A stretch of DNA of 64,000 nucleotides from the NCBI GenBank assembly GCA_002633005.1, contig NMRA01000088.1:567074-631073 (forward strand), read 5' to 3'. Origin of the DNA: Phoronis australis (Eukaryota; Phoronida; Phoronidae). The translations under genes and the position numbers were made by a program. A model generated the notes under the pieces. That model was not told where the DNA came from and did not search any database. It saw only the letters and a program-made list of their open reading frames with translations. Shown here one piece after another: positions 1 through 13,853 of this stretch; positions within the stretch are counted from its first letter, which is position 1; each line of letters begins with the position of its first letter.

Positions 1-2320
1 TTCCTTACACAGATTAGAAAAGATTTCTTGGTTCAGAAAGACTTATTATTTCCAACTGATTGACTTCATGATCGGCGCATAAAATGACCAGCCGGGTCAG
101 GCAAACTTAATGAGGTGTTGGCAAAGCAATCACCTCAGAAATCACTTTTAATCTGAGACAGGTAGAATCTGAGACACTTTATAACGCTATGTGGTCTACA
201 GTAAATCAATACTTAATTTCAACGCAAGGTGGGTTTGTAACACCTTAAAAGCTGCAATAAGTCCGCGCCATGTGTCAGCAGTTTTAATTCCGGTAGGCCA
301 CTTACTATTATGAAATCGGTCTCATTATACTCATTACGCAAATGAGGCATTTTAGTCTTGAAAGGATCCCACAGGTGGCTACAGGTGTATAGACCTTTTC
401 ACGCAGTCGTCATTTCAAATCATGAGTCTCTTTTAGGCTTAAAAAACAATACAATTGAAACATAAATATAACCATGCATGCAAAAAAATCACACTTTGCG
501 CTGTAATTAAGCGCAGATTTGTTATTTAAAACCTAAAAGGAGGTTCTTTGTAACACGGCGACTCTGTGAATAAGGGTTATTGCTTCCGATCGAGGCTATT
601 TTAAATGGCCTCGAAAACGTTGCTTGTCATGGCGGGTTAGTTTCAGTCGCCAGGGGTGTGTGGCAGGGGGAATCCACTCCAGGCGTTGCATTGAAAGAAT
701 TCAAGCAAAGGATAGGAGGGCGATAACGTGGCTTTGTAAGAGCAAGTGCGCACGTAAGGATAGTTTGGTGTTTTAGATTACGCTTTATAGTGTTTTTAAC
801 TACAACCAGCCGAGGACCCGCAAAACCTCTTTGGTTGACTGGGTTCTGTTTCTCTAAATCTCCCTTGTGGCTATCCCAAGGAACTAACGGAGACAGGAAG
901 AACATGCACATGTTTACAGATATGAACACTGTAAGAACAGCAAGTCCAGTCACCTGATGTACATTTAACACGCGAGTCGCAATGAACCACTGGAGTCAAT
1001 TCGCGGGGAAATTAATGCGGTTGTGTATTCAAGCGTCTCAATTGGCATTCTATAAAAGTACGTCATTTTATAGATTTCGTGAGCTAAAGACCTGTAAATG
1101 TTTGGAGACCAAGAAGCAAGTCAAGAAGGGTTGTTCAGGGAAGCAGAAGTTATTTTCCTTTGGAGCTTTGCGCTTCTTTGGTCGTAATGGAAAAACCATA
1201 ACGGCGGTAAAAGCAAGGCAAATACTGGGGTTTTTAATAATCGATGAGCTTTTTATTTCGTCTCAAAATTCAATATACATGTAGGAGAACAAAAGTATAC
1301 ATAATTAGAGACATTGCGTACCACAAACGGACAAAAAAGGATAAATATTAAGGCACGTGTTCGATCATACCACGGGAGGTCCACGGTATTAGGTCTGTAT
1401 ACTTTGATTTAAACGGCTTGGACAGCGTCGCTTTCTAAGCATATTTTGTCTAAGTTGCCTTTTTTCCTCCCCTCCCAGTTTTTCTCATCAAGATGTTAAC
1501 GGGCTTTGAGAACTTGTCTGGTATGACGAGACCTTTATGCTATATGAGGAATAGTTTGGACAATACTTTGGATACACAACAGTGATTCTATAATAACATC
1601 TATTTTTACAACACAATTTGAATAGTTATGACACAGGAATCGCCAATATCCTGTTTCAGGGTCGTAGGTGAATCGTTTACAGCACACCCGCGGACTAGAA
1701 GGATTAGAAACAAAAAAGAGAGGAATGTAAACCGACGTCCAGCGATCAATTTCGTTCTCAATGCTTTAACTAGCAAGTTTACTCCTCCAATATGTTTCGG
1801 CTCTCCTCATCTTGCTCAAACGTACACGCAGGAGATTACTCCTTAGCATATTTTACTCCGGCTTTGATCGATTTTAAATGTCCCGATCACATTGAATGGT
1901 GTTTATATAGATTGCGAGAATAGAACAATACATGCATAAGATTCCGTAGACTGCACCGCGTGAAAATAATGCAACAACCGAGGTGTCAGTGAAACATCTC
2001 GGTTGAGTTGTACATGTACAAAAGATCCCCTGGTGAGTTTGTTGCAGTTGCGCTAACAATAGACTGCAGCAAGGATGCAAATTTCAACCATTTCCTCATT
2101 GCCATATAATCGTTCGACACGAAAGTTACTTATTACTTCCTTAAGTTTTTGACATACGCCACGAGGCTGTTTTAAATGTTTTTAATGGACACTTTTTATT
2201 GCACATTACGCTTTTACCGACATGCTGGTTTTGCTATAATAAAATATCGGTCCGTTTAAAGAGAAGATCTTAATCAGTGTTTCCAAGCAAAATGGCGTCA
2301 AGTGACCACGACCAGTCGTA
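1..2320. other. Non-coding sequence, no supported gene
   Basis: AT-rich unique-looking DNA. The longest open frame (627-971, minus) begins with a hydrophobic stretch but has no homologous motif. No repeat partner was found in this window. Confidence 0.5.
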
Positions 2321-2510
2321 TTATGTGCTCGTGTTATGTGCTCTGTCTATACAGTGTACATGGTATGTGCTCGTATTATGTGCTCTGTCTATGCAGTGTA
2401 CATGGTATGTGCTCGTATATTATGTGCCCTGTCTACACAGTGTACATTCTATACAGTGTACATGGTATGTGCTTGTATTATGTGCTTTGTCTATACAATG
2501 TACATGGTAT
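2321..2510. repeat. 42-bp minisatellite, about 4.5 units
   Basis: The unit begins TATGTGCTCGTATTATGTGC and ends CAGTGTACATGG. Units start at 2321, 2363, 2405 and about 2466, with a partial 16-bp unit between the last two. Period 42 is a multiple of three, so all three forward frames stay open and create artefactual ORFs rich in Tyr, Val and Cys. Confidence 0.93.
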
Positions 2511-3285
2511 CATTGGTATGAAGTTGAAAAACGGCGACCTAGTTTTACTTGTATGCGCCACATTTGGAAACGAGGAGAAGCAGAAACAGACGGCGCTGTC
2601 AGGGTTTCCTGGAAATGTGGGGTCCTTTTCAAGAGTGGATTTCTTAACTATGGAACCGCGAGGTCTTATCAAGGTCACTTGAACAAAAAGATGATAAAGA
2701 TGATGTAATGTTTCGTAAAAACTGTGGAACTAGAATATTCAAATTTTCTTTGAAAGCGTTGCTAGACAACACGTCGAACGAAGCAGACAGTTGTGGGTAT
2801 TAACTCCCGTTAACCGTCAGTGACCCGTTGCCCTGCACGTATCAGTGGCGTTAACGTTGGTGGTTGGTGAGAAAGTATCAACAGAGTAAGCGGATATATT
2901 TGTGGCGTTTCATTTATTTCTAAACTGGGGTAAGCTCCATGAAACACTGAGACGAGCAAACAACTTAAAATTTGGTCCCGTGATGCTCAGATACCGAATG
3001 TGTGACTGAAGATGTTAACAGAGGCGGCCTGGGAGGACGTAAGATGAGGGGAATCACAGCTTTCGAAGAAAAATGGCCGCGTAAGCTCTAAGATCGGCAT
3101 GCCGACGGCGTTTATTTTTAGTCGTGTCGGTATGGAGGTGAATCTGGGTAAGTGTAGCAACCAAATTTCACGCTCTAATTAAATTCAAAAGGTAGGACTT
3201 AACAGAAGGTACAATCTCAGAAGGAATACACCACAACCTGCTGTCCCGGAGGCAGCTCTCTACCTGGGTAGAGTTCAGTAATATA

Positions 3286-3485
3286 ACGCTAGGACCACGC
3301 TGAAAAGCAAGATTTGGCGAGATTGCGTGATACATTGCTGTCGGTGCATTTTCATTGGCGGCGCACCACAGGGTGGCTGGGCGGGGCGGGGGCGGTCTGT
3401 AGCCCTACTGTTTTTAGTGCGTCGCCGCCCGTGCATTTTAAATGAGAATACGTGATTTTGGCCAGATTTTAGCGAGGTCCTTGCG
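3286..3485. mobile_element. CGCTAGGACC-ended MITE, interrupted copy
   Basis: Terminal inverted repeats begin CGCTAGGACC at 3287 and end AGCGAGGTCCTTGCG near 3485. The body (AAAAGCAAGA, GCGAGATT, GTGCATTTTAAAT) aligns in reverse to 5607-5726. A 79-bp insertion (3353-3431) splits it. Confidence 0.8.
3353..3431. mobile_element. 79-bp hAT-like MITE with 8-bp target duplication
   Basis: The insert begins CATTGGCGGCGCACC and ends GTGCGTCGCCGCCCG, imperfect inverted ends. It is flanked by TGCATTTT at 3345-3352 and 3432-3439. The related copy at 5607-5726 contains one GTGCATTTT with no insert, so it serves as a paralogous empty site. Eight-bp duplications are typical of hAT elements. Confidence 0.85.
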
Positions 3486-5327
3486 ATACGGAACTCTACT
3501 CAGAAGTCCTCTTCATGTGACCTGCTGAAGTGTAACATGAATTGTGCTACAAAATAGCCATATCGAAGGTGTGTGTTAATGCATATCCTGAGACATAAGT
3601 AATCCCCAAAAAGTCATTGACCAGTGTACACGTAAGTGCTTATCCTGCACATCCAACGCTCACCTTCCACAGACAGTGCGGCTTCAGCCTCACGCAGCAT
3701 TACTCAGCACGATGGAAATCGGTCACAGCGGGAGAAGCAGCATGCAGCACTACTACAGACCTCTGTACACGACGCAACACTTGCTGTACGCCGATTACGC
3801 ATGACCGATGCTGCACCGTGTGCGGCTAACTTAATACAGTGTAAGCCGAGCCTTCGACAGTTTACTACGGTTAAAGCTACTCCCCAATCCAACTCAAGTA
3901 ATTACGCACTCTTATTTCCACGTTCAGAATCGAATAGCAGGCTTGTCAATGACTAAATACTTGATTTGCATTTGTTTCGCTTATTATCACCGGGAGCACT
4001 CAATACCAACGACGACGGTTTACCCTTGGACTATGTGGGCAATATGTCATCGTGGCTTGGATCAATACTTGTAGCAGAACCGTGTGCTGCACATTACCAT
4101 TGTACACAGCACATACTGTTATATAGGGAAGAAAAATGCGCTACGCTTTCGACGAAAGTCAAAGATTTTGACACACTGATCGGTCAATAGGTTGCCTTAT
4201 AAGAATACCTGAAAATGGTTTTGCAATTTTTGCAGTCCAGGATGTCCAAAATTTCCTTTGGAAGGCACTACAGTCAGGGAAGATGACACAATTGATTTTC
4301 ATCGCAAAGAATCGGCAAATGGACGTTTTAATGTCCTGCACAGATGACCCTCTGGCTTCCGTCGCATTACGGTCACTGGACGAGCACTTCTTACTCACGT
4401 TTTACGTGTGTTGAAATCAAACAAATCTACACAGTAGAAAACACGACACGTCAGTTTTGCTGAACTACCATTTTTGTTAACTATAACAAAAGTCAAGTGT
4501 GGTCACTTCTAGTACTGCGAAACAAACTCCAGGATTCCTTGAATAAAAAACCCATTAGTTACCAGTAAATCATGCCCTTATATTTACAATATTTGTGAGC
4601 ATTTTGGTGACCCAGCATACCCTTCGGTTGAACATTCATTTAAGACTAGTTGACGTCAGAGATCGTTTAAAACGACTGGCTCGTACAAGAGATCGAATTA
4701 AGTCATGGATGTGTTTATGGTACATCTTCATGTATCTTTTGACAGTTCTTTTGACAGTTCTCGCAATAATTAGTGACATTTTTAAAAGCACTTCCGGTTG
4801 TTACTTTAAAGTTTGAGCATTGACCACGACACTAGATTATTGGAAGGGGTGGAAACCACACTCACCACACACACACCGCAAATACTGTTTCCTCGCACAA
4901 AAATTTGATTACGGAATCTAGATCCGTAACCAACAAAGTTTTCCCTCAAGCTACTGGGAGACTTTTACTCCAATTTGTACTCGACTCCTTAGAGTAACAC
5001 TAGTGAGATTACCACCGCCAAATTCTAAAAAGTCCCTTCAAGTCTTCTCGGACTTGAGAACTATTCTCAAGTTTCTATGGAAGTCTTTCGCGCGATAAAA
5101 CAAGACAACTAAGATGTTAGCTCATGTTGAAACCTAGCGCCCTCTACAGCCCACCCCATTCAACGAACTGGAGGTTAATCAGTAAAGGAGGTGCGAAAAG
5201 ATTCGTCTGCGGAGTTTTCGAACGAAAAGTGGATGTACTTAATAAATTAAGCTTTATACTTTTATACTGCTAAAATTTTAGTAAACATAATACAGAGTCA
5301 AATTTTAGGGCTTCCAAAAATGCGCTA

Positions 5328-5366
5328 TACATATATATATATTTATATTTATATGTATATATATTG
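5328..5366. repeat. TA-rich microsatellite
   Basis: An imperfect TATA/TATT tract, alternating over about 39 bp. Confidence 0.85.
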
Positions 5367-5606
5367 TGTACTTTTTTAAAAATCCTAGGTACATGTAGGA
5401 GTCATGGAATCTTTGAATAATAATACCCAACATTGCACATGTTTTTACTCAGGAGATCGTCTCACCCACGAGTGGTCTCACCGAGTCTTGCGAACCATGT
5501 TGTGGAAAGCGACATCTCGTGAATCCGCTCGAAAGTTGTTCGGCAAAGAGAAATTTTACTAGAAGTGGAAGTAGAAGAAATGGAGCCCAGGCGTGCGTTC
5601 ACTAGA

Positions 5607-5726
5607 CGCTAGGACCTACGCTAGGACCTACCTAAAACCTGGTCAAAGTCACGTACTCTAATTTAAAATGCACGGCAATATCTCACGTAATCTCGCGAGG
5701 TCTTGCTTTTTAGCGAGGTCCTAGCA
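5607..5726. mobile_element. CGCTAGGACC-ended MITE, uninterrupted copy (reverse orientation)
   Basis: ACGCTAGGACCTACGCTAGG at the left end and TAGCGAGGTCCTAGC at the right end form terminal inverted repeats. The internal sequence is the reverse complement of the copy at 3286-3485 minus its insert. Confidence 0.8.
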
Positions 5727-8700
5727 TTACTCAACGGGAGGCAGTTACCAAAAACAAAATTGGTCGCATTAACGTTGTTTTTAAAGCACAATATTACAAG
5801 ATAATGTTATGCTTTCTTCGTCTGAAAATACCGCATGTGGTTATATGTGGAGATAATGTGGACGTATATGTAAATAGATAAGAAAACGCAAGCTATTGGG
5901 TTGGCTTGCGGGGTAATGTTTCATAACTGGTAACTGCTCCAGATGTAACAAATGCATATAGGCCAATCTGCGTTTTGGGGCTTGAAACACGATTAACCCC
6001 CTCGCAAGAGGGAACAGTTACACCAAATTACTCACACGGATTCTGAGGTCCAGGACTGGACTTCCGAGACGAGTTAGGTCAACATTTGAGCTCGCATGAA
6101 GAGTTTAGGGGCGCCGGTATGGGATTTATATTGCGGGTTTGGTGTTTCAGAGAAATTAGAAGCCCAGCTATGGAATCATTTCCACACCCTGGTGTTGAGT
6201 TGCTCTGTCTCTTCAAGATGGGGATTCTGTTTTAGGCGGACGCCCTAAATAGTACTTCAGTTGAATCAATAAGATGTCTGGCATTTGGGGCCCTCTTAGG
6301 TTCCTGGGGGTCTGAATCTTTTAAGCTCCATTAGTTTCATGATAGATCCGCCACTTGCAAGCGACTTTAACCACCTTGTGTCCAAATAACGCTTATTCAA
6401 AAATATCTATCGTAATAAATGTACTCCCAGTTTTATCATGTACATGTACGTACTGGCAAGAGGACATTTTTCTTTACAGCTCACGGAAAACATAAGAGAC
6501 AAGGCCAACTCGGTGCTGAAATACTCGACTTCGTTTTGTAATCAATCTATTATTATTCGTAAAAAAATGGCTTCCTGACACATTGCTTTAGATTACTATA
6601 TCAGTAGTCAAGTAAATCAGTTGAAGCATCCCAAAAATAGGAATACCACACCATCGCTTTCCGGGGAGCCGCGGCGATCGCATCGTGACCTATTTAAACT
6701 CGCATTTCCTACTGTGTTTTGCTTGCTTTGACTATTAAGCTAAATTCAACTTTTCGTTATTGAAATTCCGCTATTTTTGAAAAGCTGATTTGATGACTGA
6801 GGCACTTATTTATCGCTGTGCCGGAACATAAAAGACTTGCAACAGAGGACGTAACAAGTAGACAACATGAAATATGAATTTTGAGAACAGAAGCAACAAA
6901 CCAAGTCCACCCAGCGGTAAGCGCTGAGGTCAGAGAGAAATCGCTACACAAGAATACTTTTTTTGCAAGACACGAAGTAAGGCGGTTTATTGTCCCACTT
7001 CCCTTCATGTCCTTGTCCAAGATCTGAATACCAGACAGACACTGCAAAGACACACACAGTGCTGTTCTGACTCACTCATTGACAACTGGTCACACTATAT
7101 ATTACTCTGGTGTTCAGATCTTGGACAAGGATAATGCCACCATCAGACTCCTCGTAAAAGAGGCTATGCATATACGGTTGAATCACGCTGAGCGCTATCT
7201 GAATAGAAACATTGGTTCATTTGAGCTCCAACTGTTTTGATTTCTGATCTCTCCCTTCACAATACATTTTGAAGTGTACCTATGCTGACCGTTCTTCACG
7301 TCTGTTACCTGTCTGGAATATTGTGAACATTTGCCTTGAGAATGGTTTAGTGACAATAAACCGAAACGTCGATTAATACAACGCCATTGTTTACATATGC
7401 GCTGAATTTAAAGTTAGTACTCATATTTTGGCCAAAAACAAATGTGATCAACCAATCTTACTTATGGCAGAGGCTCAAGCATTATGTGGTCTACACATTT
7501 TCACAGGAACGGTGACAAGTTAGTGCCTTCAAAGGCAAAGGCAAAGTCAAATTATTTTCTGCATTTGCTGTTGGACAGTCCTACCAAAGTCGTGTTCAAC
7601 AAATGATTTGAGTTTCCCGATCAAGTCATGGAGGATAAGAAACCCTTTGTATGCAAGCTCTACGGCGACTCATCATCTACAGTTAAGGAAGCAGCCTGAC
7701 GCTACCATATTCAGGTTGAAATCAGTTATAGAATCACCTTCACCTCTTAATCATGATCGTTTGCTGCTACATGCCAAAAGAGCAAATTATCAACGTGAGA
7801 TTCATATAAGCGCCTTGCAACAGCAACGGGGTGGCTGTTGGAACACGGTATTCATTATTTCATTGGATGACTCTGCCAAGTCATAAAAGTAAAAAAGTGA
7901 CAGGTGCAAAATGTTCTCTTGTTTGAAGTCAGCCATGCCATGTTTCGAGCTGTGTGACTTTCGAGAGTGATTAACGCAGTGTCGCAAAACAAATTGTTGA
8001 TAAGCGATAATAAAGACACTTGATAAGTGTGTGATGCGTTGCTGAAGAGTTTGAAAACTTTAAACATTATGGAAAATGTTGATAACATTCTGTCGCGCTC
8101 ATTTGGTGTTCAGTGTGGCAGTCATAACTGTATTCAGTGTGTCCTTCCCGTTGACAATGGACGACATTGTGGATAATGAGATATGAGATTTATGACTAAA
8201 ATATAACAAAAGTGATGGTGGTGAATTCAGTGAAGAAGCATTGGAAATGACAAGTTATCCATATTTTGATTTAGATATTAATCTCCATCCAGTTTCAAAT
8301 TGTTAAACATGTCATCAAGTGGCGTCGCAGCAACTATTTCGTTTCTGCAAAAATTTTTTAATTATAGCCGCGTGCTTGAAGCACATAAACGTACAATAAA
8401 CACATATCTGGCCGATTTAACCGGTGTGTTATTCATACTGCATGAATACAGGACAGTATCGCAAACAAAACTCATCGGCAGTAAAAAGGTGCACTCCGAA
8501 AAGGCGCAATCACAATTTTCTGGGATTCACATTTCTTGAACATGAATTTGAAGTACCGATTTGTTTGTACTGACATACCACATTTACACTTCAGTCCATC
8601 TGTCATGGCAGTTTGTTTGCGTAAAGCGCTGCCTGTTGAGAATTCGACTAGCCAATCAGAAACGCCGGTATAAAAAAATTCTTAAAGAAAATTAAGTGAC

Positions 8701-9000
8701 ACCTGCGTGCTGGCTACCAACCCCTTAGCGGCACGCAGGGAACCAGCGAGTCGGCACAACAAGACGGCAGATGATTTGATTCGTAGTTGTTAGAGAAAGG
8801 TAAAAAGAGGCGATATAATATAACTAATCTCGAACTCAGACTTGGAAAATTTGAGCGTCTCACTTTCTGCGACAAATACTTATTTCATTGCTGCTCATAG
8901 ATTTTATTCCATGTAATTCCTCTCTGTTTGCGTAACCTTCAAGAGGTGCCGAAATAGATGGACAGTTGCACTGTAATCAAAGCAATTTACAGTTGCATTT

Positions 9001-9141
9001 CAGTGGCGGATTTAGGGAGGGCAAGGGATCCCCTAAAATTCTATCAGATTCCAATTGGCAGTTCAGGGATGCGAATGTCTGATGGACAAAATCCTAGCTA
9101 ATACTCTGCCCTCCCCCCAACTCAAAATCCTGGACCTGTCC
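9001..9141 (-). mobile_element. CAGTGGCGGAT-family MITE
   Basis: It begins CAGTGGCGGATTTAGGG and contains the family words CAGTTCAGGGATGCGAATGT and CTCAAAATCCTGGA. The right end is eroded. Confidence 0.75.
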
Positions 9142-10185
9142 TTGTAGTTCGCCCTATTCAACAAGTTGAAAAACGAAATTCGATTTTCGTTTTAACACAA
9201 TTTAATAGGGCAAAATAATGTTTAGGGGAAGACACGCCGCAGTTCATCTGGATTATGGCTCAATTCACGCTCATTTGTTCAACAATCAGATGTGGTATAT
9301 ACCCAAACGTCAAATAGAGTCTGGGTTGCTTTGTGCAGGCCTTAGGCGGACTGGGTCATCGAGCGAGATTCACAATGTTTGCAGAATGAGAATGGATGAT
9401 ATCACTGTTTGCTGGCCTTGAAAGTACAATATCCGTCAGTCAAAATCGTTTGCCGAGAGTTTTGCTTACTATCAAAACTTGTCACATCAAAAAACACCAC
9501 ACATCAAAACATCCATTCGTAATTCAACTAAACGTATTGGCAAAAACGCATCCAACCCTTGGAAAAACAAGGGACCGCGGTTCGGCCAACGAAAGACGAA
9601 AAGGCGGTTTGCTGACAAGCCTTGCAATTACGGTGACAATAGAAGCAATTAGATGAACACAGGAAACGTGGAGTTATTACAGCATAACACTGATTGGTTG
9701 TGTAAAAACGATTATGGCGTGGGATATGTTTGGATGGAAGATGAACGAGTCCGCAAGAAAAGCAGTCACACCAATGATGTGCGCATCGCGGAAGGAAACC
9801 TTGAGCTCGCCAAGACGAATAGGTCATCGTTTACGACGAAAAGCAAGCTGTTTACCCAGCCCCACGAGGCATTCGGCTGAGCTATAAGAGTTCCACGTGA
9901 CTTCCTGATATGCATGCACTCCAATAGCTGAACCATGGTCTTACCACCACTAAGTGATATCGAACTCTCTCATTTGGATGAAGGTATCTCAAAGACACCT
10001 GTGATGCCTTTTTATGGTTAGAGATACATGTATGTGAGATATCTGGAATGATGGGATACAGTCAAGTCCTATGAAACCTATCACTGAAACCAAAGGGCGT
10101 ACACCTATATTTTAACAGACGTACATGTATAGTATATCCTACAATACAATTCTCGATCCGTAAAAAGGTTCCTCCGAGGCAACTA

Positions 10186-10256
10186 CATGGGCGGCGCACC
10201 ATAGGGCCTGGGGGGAGGGTTATAGCCCCACTTTTTTCAATGCTACACCGCTCATG
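10186..10256. mobile_element. Small GGCGGCGCACC-type element
   Basis: It starts CATGGGCGGCGCACCATAGG and ends ACACCGCTCATG. It shares the layout GGCGGCGCACC, GGG, TAGCCC, ACTTTTTT with the 79-bp insert at 3353-3431. No clear target duplication. Confidence 0.55.
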
Positions 10257-10326
10257 GTCTATGGTCGGTGCCCCACAGGGGCGTTGGGGGGGGGGGGCGG
10301 GGGGTANTTTCTAACGTAATAGCTGC

Positions 10327-10638
10327 CAGGGGCGGATCCAGGATTTTGAGTTGGGAGGGGGGGCAGGACAAAGGAATAACCAGAACTTCGGTAGATGCGC
10401 GCGCCCAGCCTAAGGTGTGGGGATGCAGTTGTCTCGAATTTTTGGGTTTGTGGACCTGTTGACTAAAAAAAGAAAAACGGTAAACGGGTCTTTGTTCAGG
10501 GCATATGCAGTGTTTATTCACACCCGAGCCCCCCCTGCTTGCGCGCACGTGGTTGTCACCCGAACTCCCAAATGGTATCTAATAGAATTTTAGAGGGGCC
10601 ATGGCCCCCTTGCCTCCCCCCCTAAATCCGCTACCGTA
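10327..10638 (+). mobile_element. CAGGGGCGGAT-family MITE, split by another element
   Basis: The left half is CAGGGGCGGATCCAGGATTT and the right half runs CCCGAACTCCCAAATGG to CCTAAATCCGCTACC. About 160 bp of foreign DNA (about 10394-10552) replaces the family's central segment. Confidence 0.75.
10394..10552. mobile_element. TGCGCGC-ended element nested in a MITE
   Basis: The left end TGCGCGCGCCCAGCCTAAGG and right end GCTTGCGCGCA are inverted over TGCGCGC. The left end shares GCGCACCCAGCCTA-type sequence with the elements at 33665 and 57291. Confidence 0.6.
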
Positions 10639-11637
10639 GCTGACTTTCGAAATGCACGCGCCACATTGAAATTTACTATCAAGTCTTTGGTGGACAGGCG
10701 TTCAGCGCTACCTACAGATCCCATGTAATGCAGAGCCGAAATCCTGGATCCGCCCATGAGAGGTTTCAACATACTGTTATAAACAACGTGTTCACACCCT
10801 TCCTGCTGTCATATTAGCGGCAGCTTATCCAATCATGAATTATTGTGGAATGAGCCAACAACTAAAGCCTGGAACAAGGCCATGCGCCATTTTCAAATTC
10901 ACAAATCGTAAGGTGGGCTAACCCCAGTTTAAACAATGAATTATTGAGTTGTTAGGCTGGTTTCGACGTTCTAATTGATAACGGAAATCCATCAATGTAA
11001 GGGATATTATGAGGCCGAATTTATGAGAGAAAAACGCACACAAGGCGAACGTGCCTGACTTTCACTCACAGATGGAGATAGGTGTTAAGTATACAGGCGC
11101 ATGCTGGATAATCCCCTGTTACAGCAGCTTCCGGCTGAGTTCCCGCTCACTGTTCTTGATATATCAAAGATGAAGTCGATTCTCCATGACATATATGCCA
11201 GGACATTTCGTGACAACTTCCCGTACGCTGTAGGCTAATCCGGCGACATGCAGTGGAATTGGAAATAGCCGTCAATGATATGAGCACTGACCTGCAAATG
11301 ATGGACCGTCATGGTCACTGACAGCGGCCTTCTACAAGTTTGAACAATTTGCTTTTATCCGTGTGACCCATCGTACAATCACTGTTACACATTGACAGTG
11401 GTACCGGTGTCAGAGAAAATGAGAATGCATGCTCCAGATCAATGTCACGTGTTGGTGCCGTGAAGGCAACACGGCCAAGAAGTGAGTGCACGAGTACATG
11501 TATACTGTACATGTATCTGAGTTGTACCGCTGTGGCGTTTTTGTTTGCTTTTCTATTGGCTGCACATTCACTTGCGAATGTGCGAAGAGGATTTCCGCGA
11601 ATTGGTCGTTCGAAGGGTTCTGCATTTATGTTCATTT

Positions 11638-12180
11638 AAAATAATGTTTTATCCACAGCAATAATCCTAATTTATTGATTTTTGAGGGTCTTCTTATCCA
11701 TCGGGGTCCAAATACCCCCGTCTTATCAACAAATCCCAGGAAAAATCACTTCTTAAGTTGTGGATATGGTGTCCAGGGCTGCTAAATTATCTTTTGCAAA
11801 ATGAATTTTTGTTGCACTTGAAAGCTTAACGTTAATTGGTCATAATTAGTAGGTGGTTTAATTAATAACCCAAGAATTTTCATATCTTAAGTTGCATTTT
11901 AGTTCACATAAAATAATGTTTTATTCATAGCAGGAATAGAAATTGCTGTACTTCCTAATTTAGACAAGTTCATTTTTGAAGTTTTTCGTATCCCTAGGAT
12001 TCCAAACACCCCTGTCTTAACTACGTCTTAAATTGCGGATATGGTGTCCAAGGTTTCTAGACTATCTTTTCCAAAAAGAATTTTTGTTGCACTTGAAAGT
12101 TTAAATAAGACGTTAATTGATTGTTAAATAGTAAGTGTCATAATATATAACCTCAGGCACTTTAACGTTTTAGTTGCATC
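11638..12180. repeat. Tandem duplication of a roughly 272-bp unit
   Basis: Unit 1 (11638-11909) and unit 2 (11910-12180) both start AAATAATGTTTTAT and share GGATATGGTGTCCA, then GAATTTTTGTTGCACTTGAA, in the same order. They are diverged and have no coding potential that I recognise. Confidence 0.8.
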
Positions 12181-13853
12181 AGTGTAATGTCAGGGATAGT
12201 TTAAATGAAACAAATTTAAAATTGATTTTGCACTCGAAATTTCAATTAAGTGAATTTTTGGTTCTTTTTGGACCACCAGGAACAAAAGCCCAGGATTGTA
12301 CAACTTATGACGCCTCTTTCCTTCAATGGTACATGTAGGTGATTTACAATTATAGAATTACGCACTCAAACCTTCTGCACTCAAAAGTGTGAACACGGTG
12401 TTCACCGCGAAACTGTTTGCTTTCACGGACACGCCTACACATCTGTCACTTATCTAACATCGTTGATGTTGGCTGTTCTACGTTCTGGCAAAGATGTTTT
12501 TCCCTTGACCTGAATAGGTCAAACCAGTGCAAGTAGCGTCACTTTCTGATAGGATCCAATTAACCGAAAGTTAGAGATGACTGTAATGTCGGAGTATCAT
12601 CTGAAGGTGACACAAGTTTAAAAGAGGCATGGTGTAACTATAACTTCTTTGGTCGTGGTTTGAGATCAACCGCTAAGCGATCTATAGGCTGACAACATCC
12701 CCCCCACACGGACCGTACGGGTGTTCTCATTAACAGCGACCTTTTCTCCAGTAGTATTTTTTCTTTAAAAGTATACTAAACTCTGTTTTCGTGATTTCAA
12801 CCTATCTTCGTTCTGCCACCTGCCAATGCATCGTTGGCGTACTACTTGAGAAGAAGTGTGATTCAACCAAAAAACTCATACTCTCTGTGTCACAAATAGG
12901 AAATTACGATTCTTGGTAGGTGGTGTTTACCTACATTTCTTGTGTAAATCGCCTACGCTTGCCCGTTTAGTAGACTTCGTATGGAATTTACAAACTTTGC
13001 TCCAACCATTTAAGGGTTGTCAGGGTTAAAGCGCAGTACTTGACATCTGTTAATAGGCCAGGACGGGATTTCGTGCCCTTTTAATCACGTGCTATGCGTT
13101 CTTTAATCACATACAGTGCCTCTTTTCGTGTGCGTTGCCATTCTATTATCACGAATGCATCTTTTTATTTTTTTCTTTCTGACAGATGTCACGAGTGAAC
13201 TCAGGTAAGATAGCTGTAAGAGCTTTAAACGGTTTCCCGAACACTTACACCTGGACATTTTATTTTGACGTTTTAAACTTCATTCACAGGTGTCTTCTTA
13301 GTTGTAACTAGCGAAGTTGAATATCCGGTAAACTGACAACAGTGCGAGAGCGCTCGGAGGAGCGACACTTGGCGAAGTTAACCGAAAAGACGACGATGGT
13401 TATTGTGATGATGAAGGTGGCGATGATGAACAACATCATAACATTCATGTGACGAACTTAGATGTCATAAATTAGTAAGAAATAAGCTACAGTCTTGTTC
13501 ATATAAACTAAACCAACATCAATGCAGTAAGAGCGCGCAACAATGGAACAGCGCTATCAGAAAATCTCAAATAATTCAAAAAGTAGACGTCCTAGCGAAG
13601 AATAGAAAAAATCTTCTGAAAGCCCGTTCCAAACTCTATCTAAATTGATAGTTTCGCAACATTCCAAAATTCTTTCGAAAAATTTGAAATTTTGCATTTT
13701 TTTAAAGAAATTCAAAGTCAAATAACTCGAAAACGGTAAGTCTGAGGAAAACGTTATCGCAGAAGTTTTGAAAGAGCATACTTCAAGGAATCCACATGCA
13801 AAAATTCACGTCATTTGTTCGAAGGAAAGACTGTTTGAGGGAAGGGTTGTGAT
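12181..13853. other. Non-coding sequence
   Basis: No exon-like frame and no repeat partner were found. A short GATGATGAAGGTGGCG tract lies near 13410. Between the MITE at 13854 and copy 1 at 14803, GTAACCGTGGTTAC (14433-14446) fits an RFX-type palindrome. Confidence 0.45.

Larger units (their letters stand above)
3486..9000. other. Non-coding sequence between the first repeats
   Basis: Apart from the MITE at 5607-5726 and the TA tract, I see no gene. 3617-3960 is less AT-rich and open in several frames on both strands, which argues for composition rather than coding. CCGAAACGTCG after a GGTTTA/TAAACC hairpin occurs at 7348-7376. Confidence 0.45.

Noticed and set aside
627-971. Minus-strand 114-codon frame with an N-terminal hydrophobic segment, like a type II membrane protein start
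   Set aside because: No family motif, no convincing donor site, and no partner exons nearby.
2277-2708. Three overlapping plus-strand frames rich in Tyr, Cys and Val
   Set aside because: They come from the 42-bp minisatellite, whose length is divisible by three.
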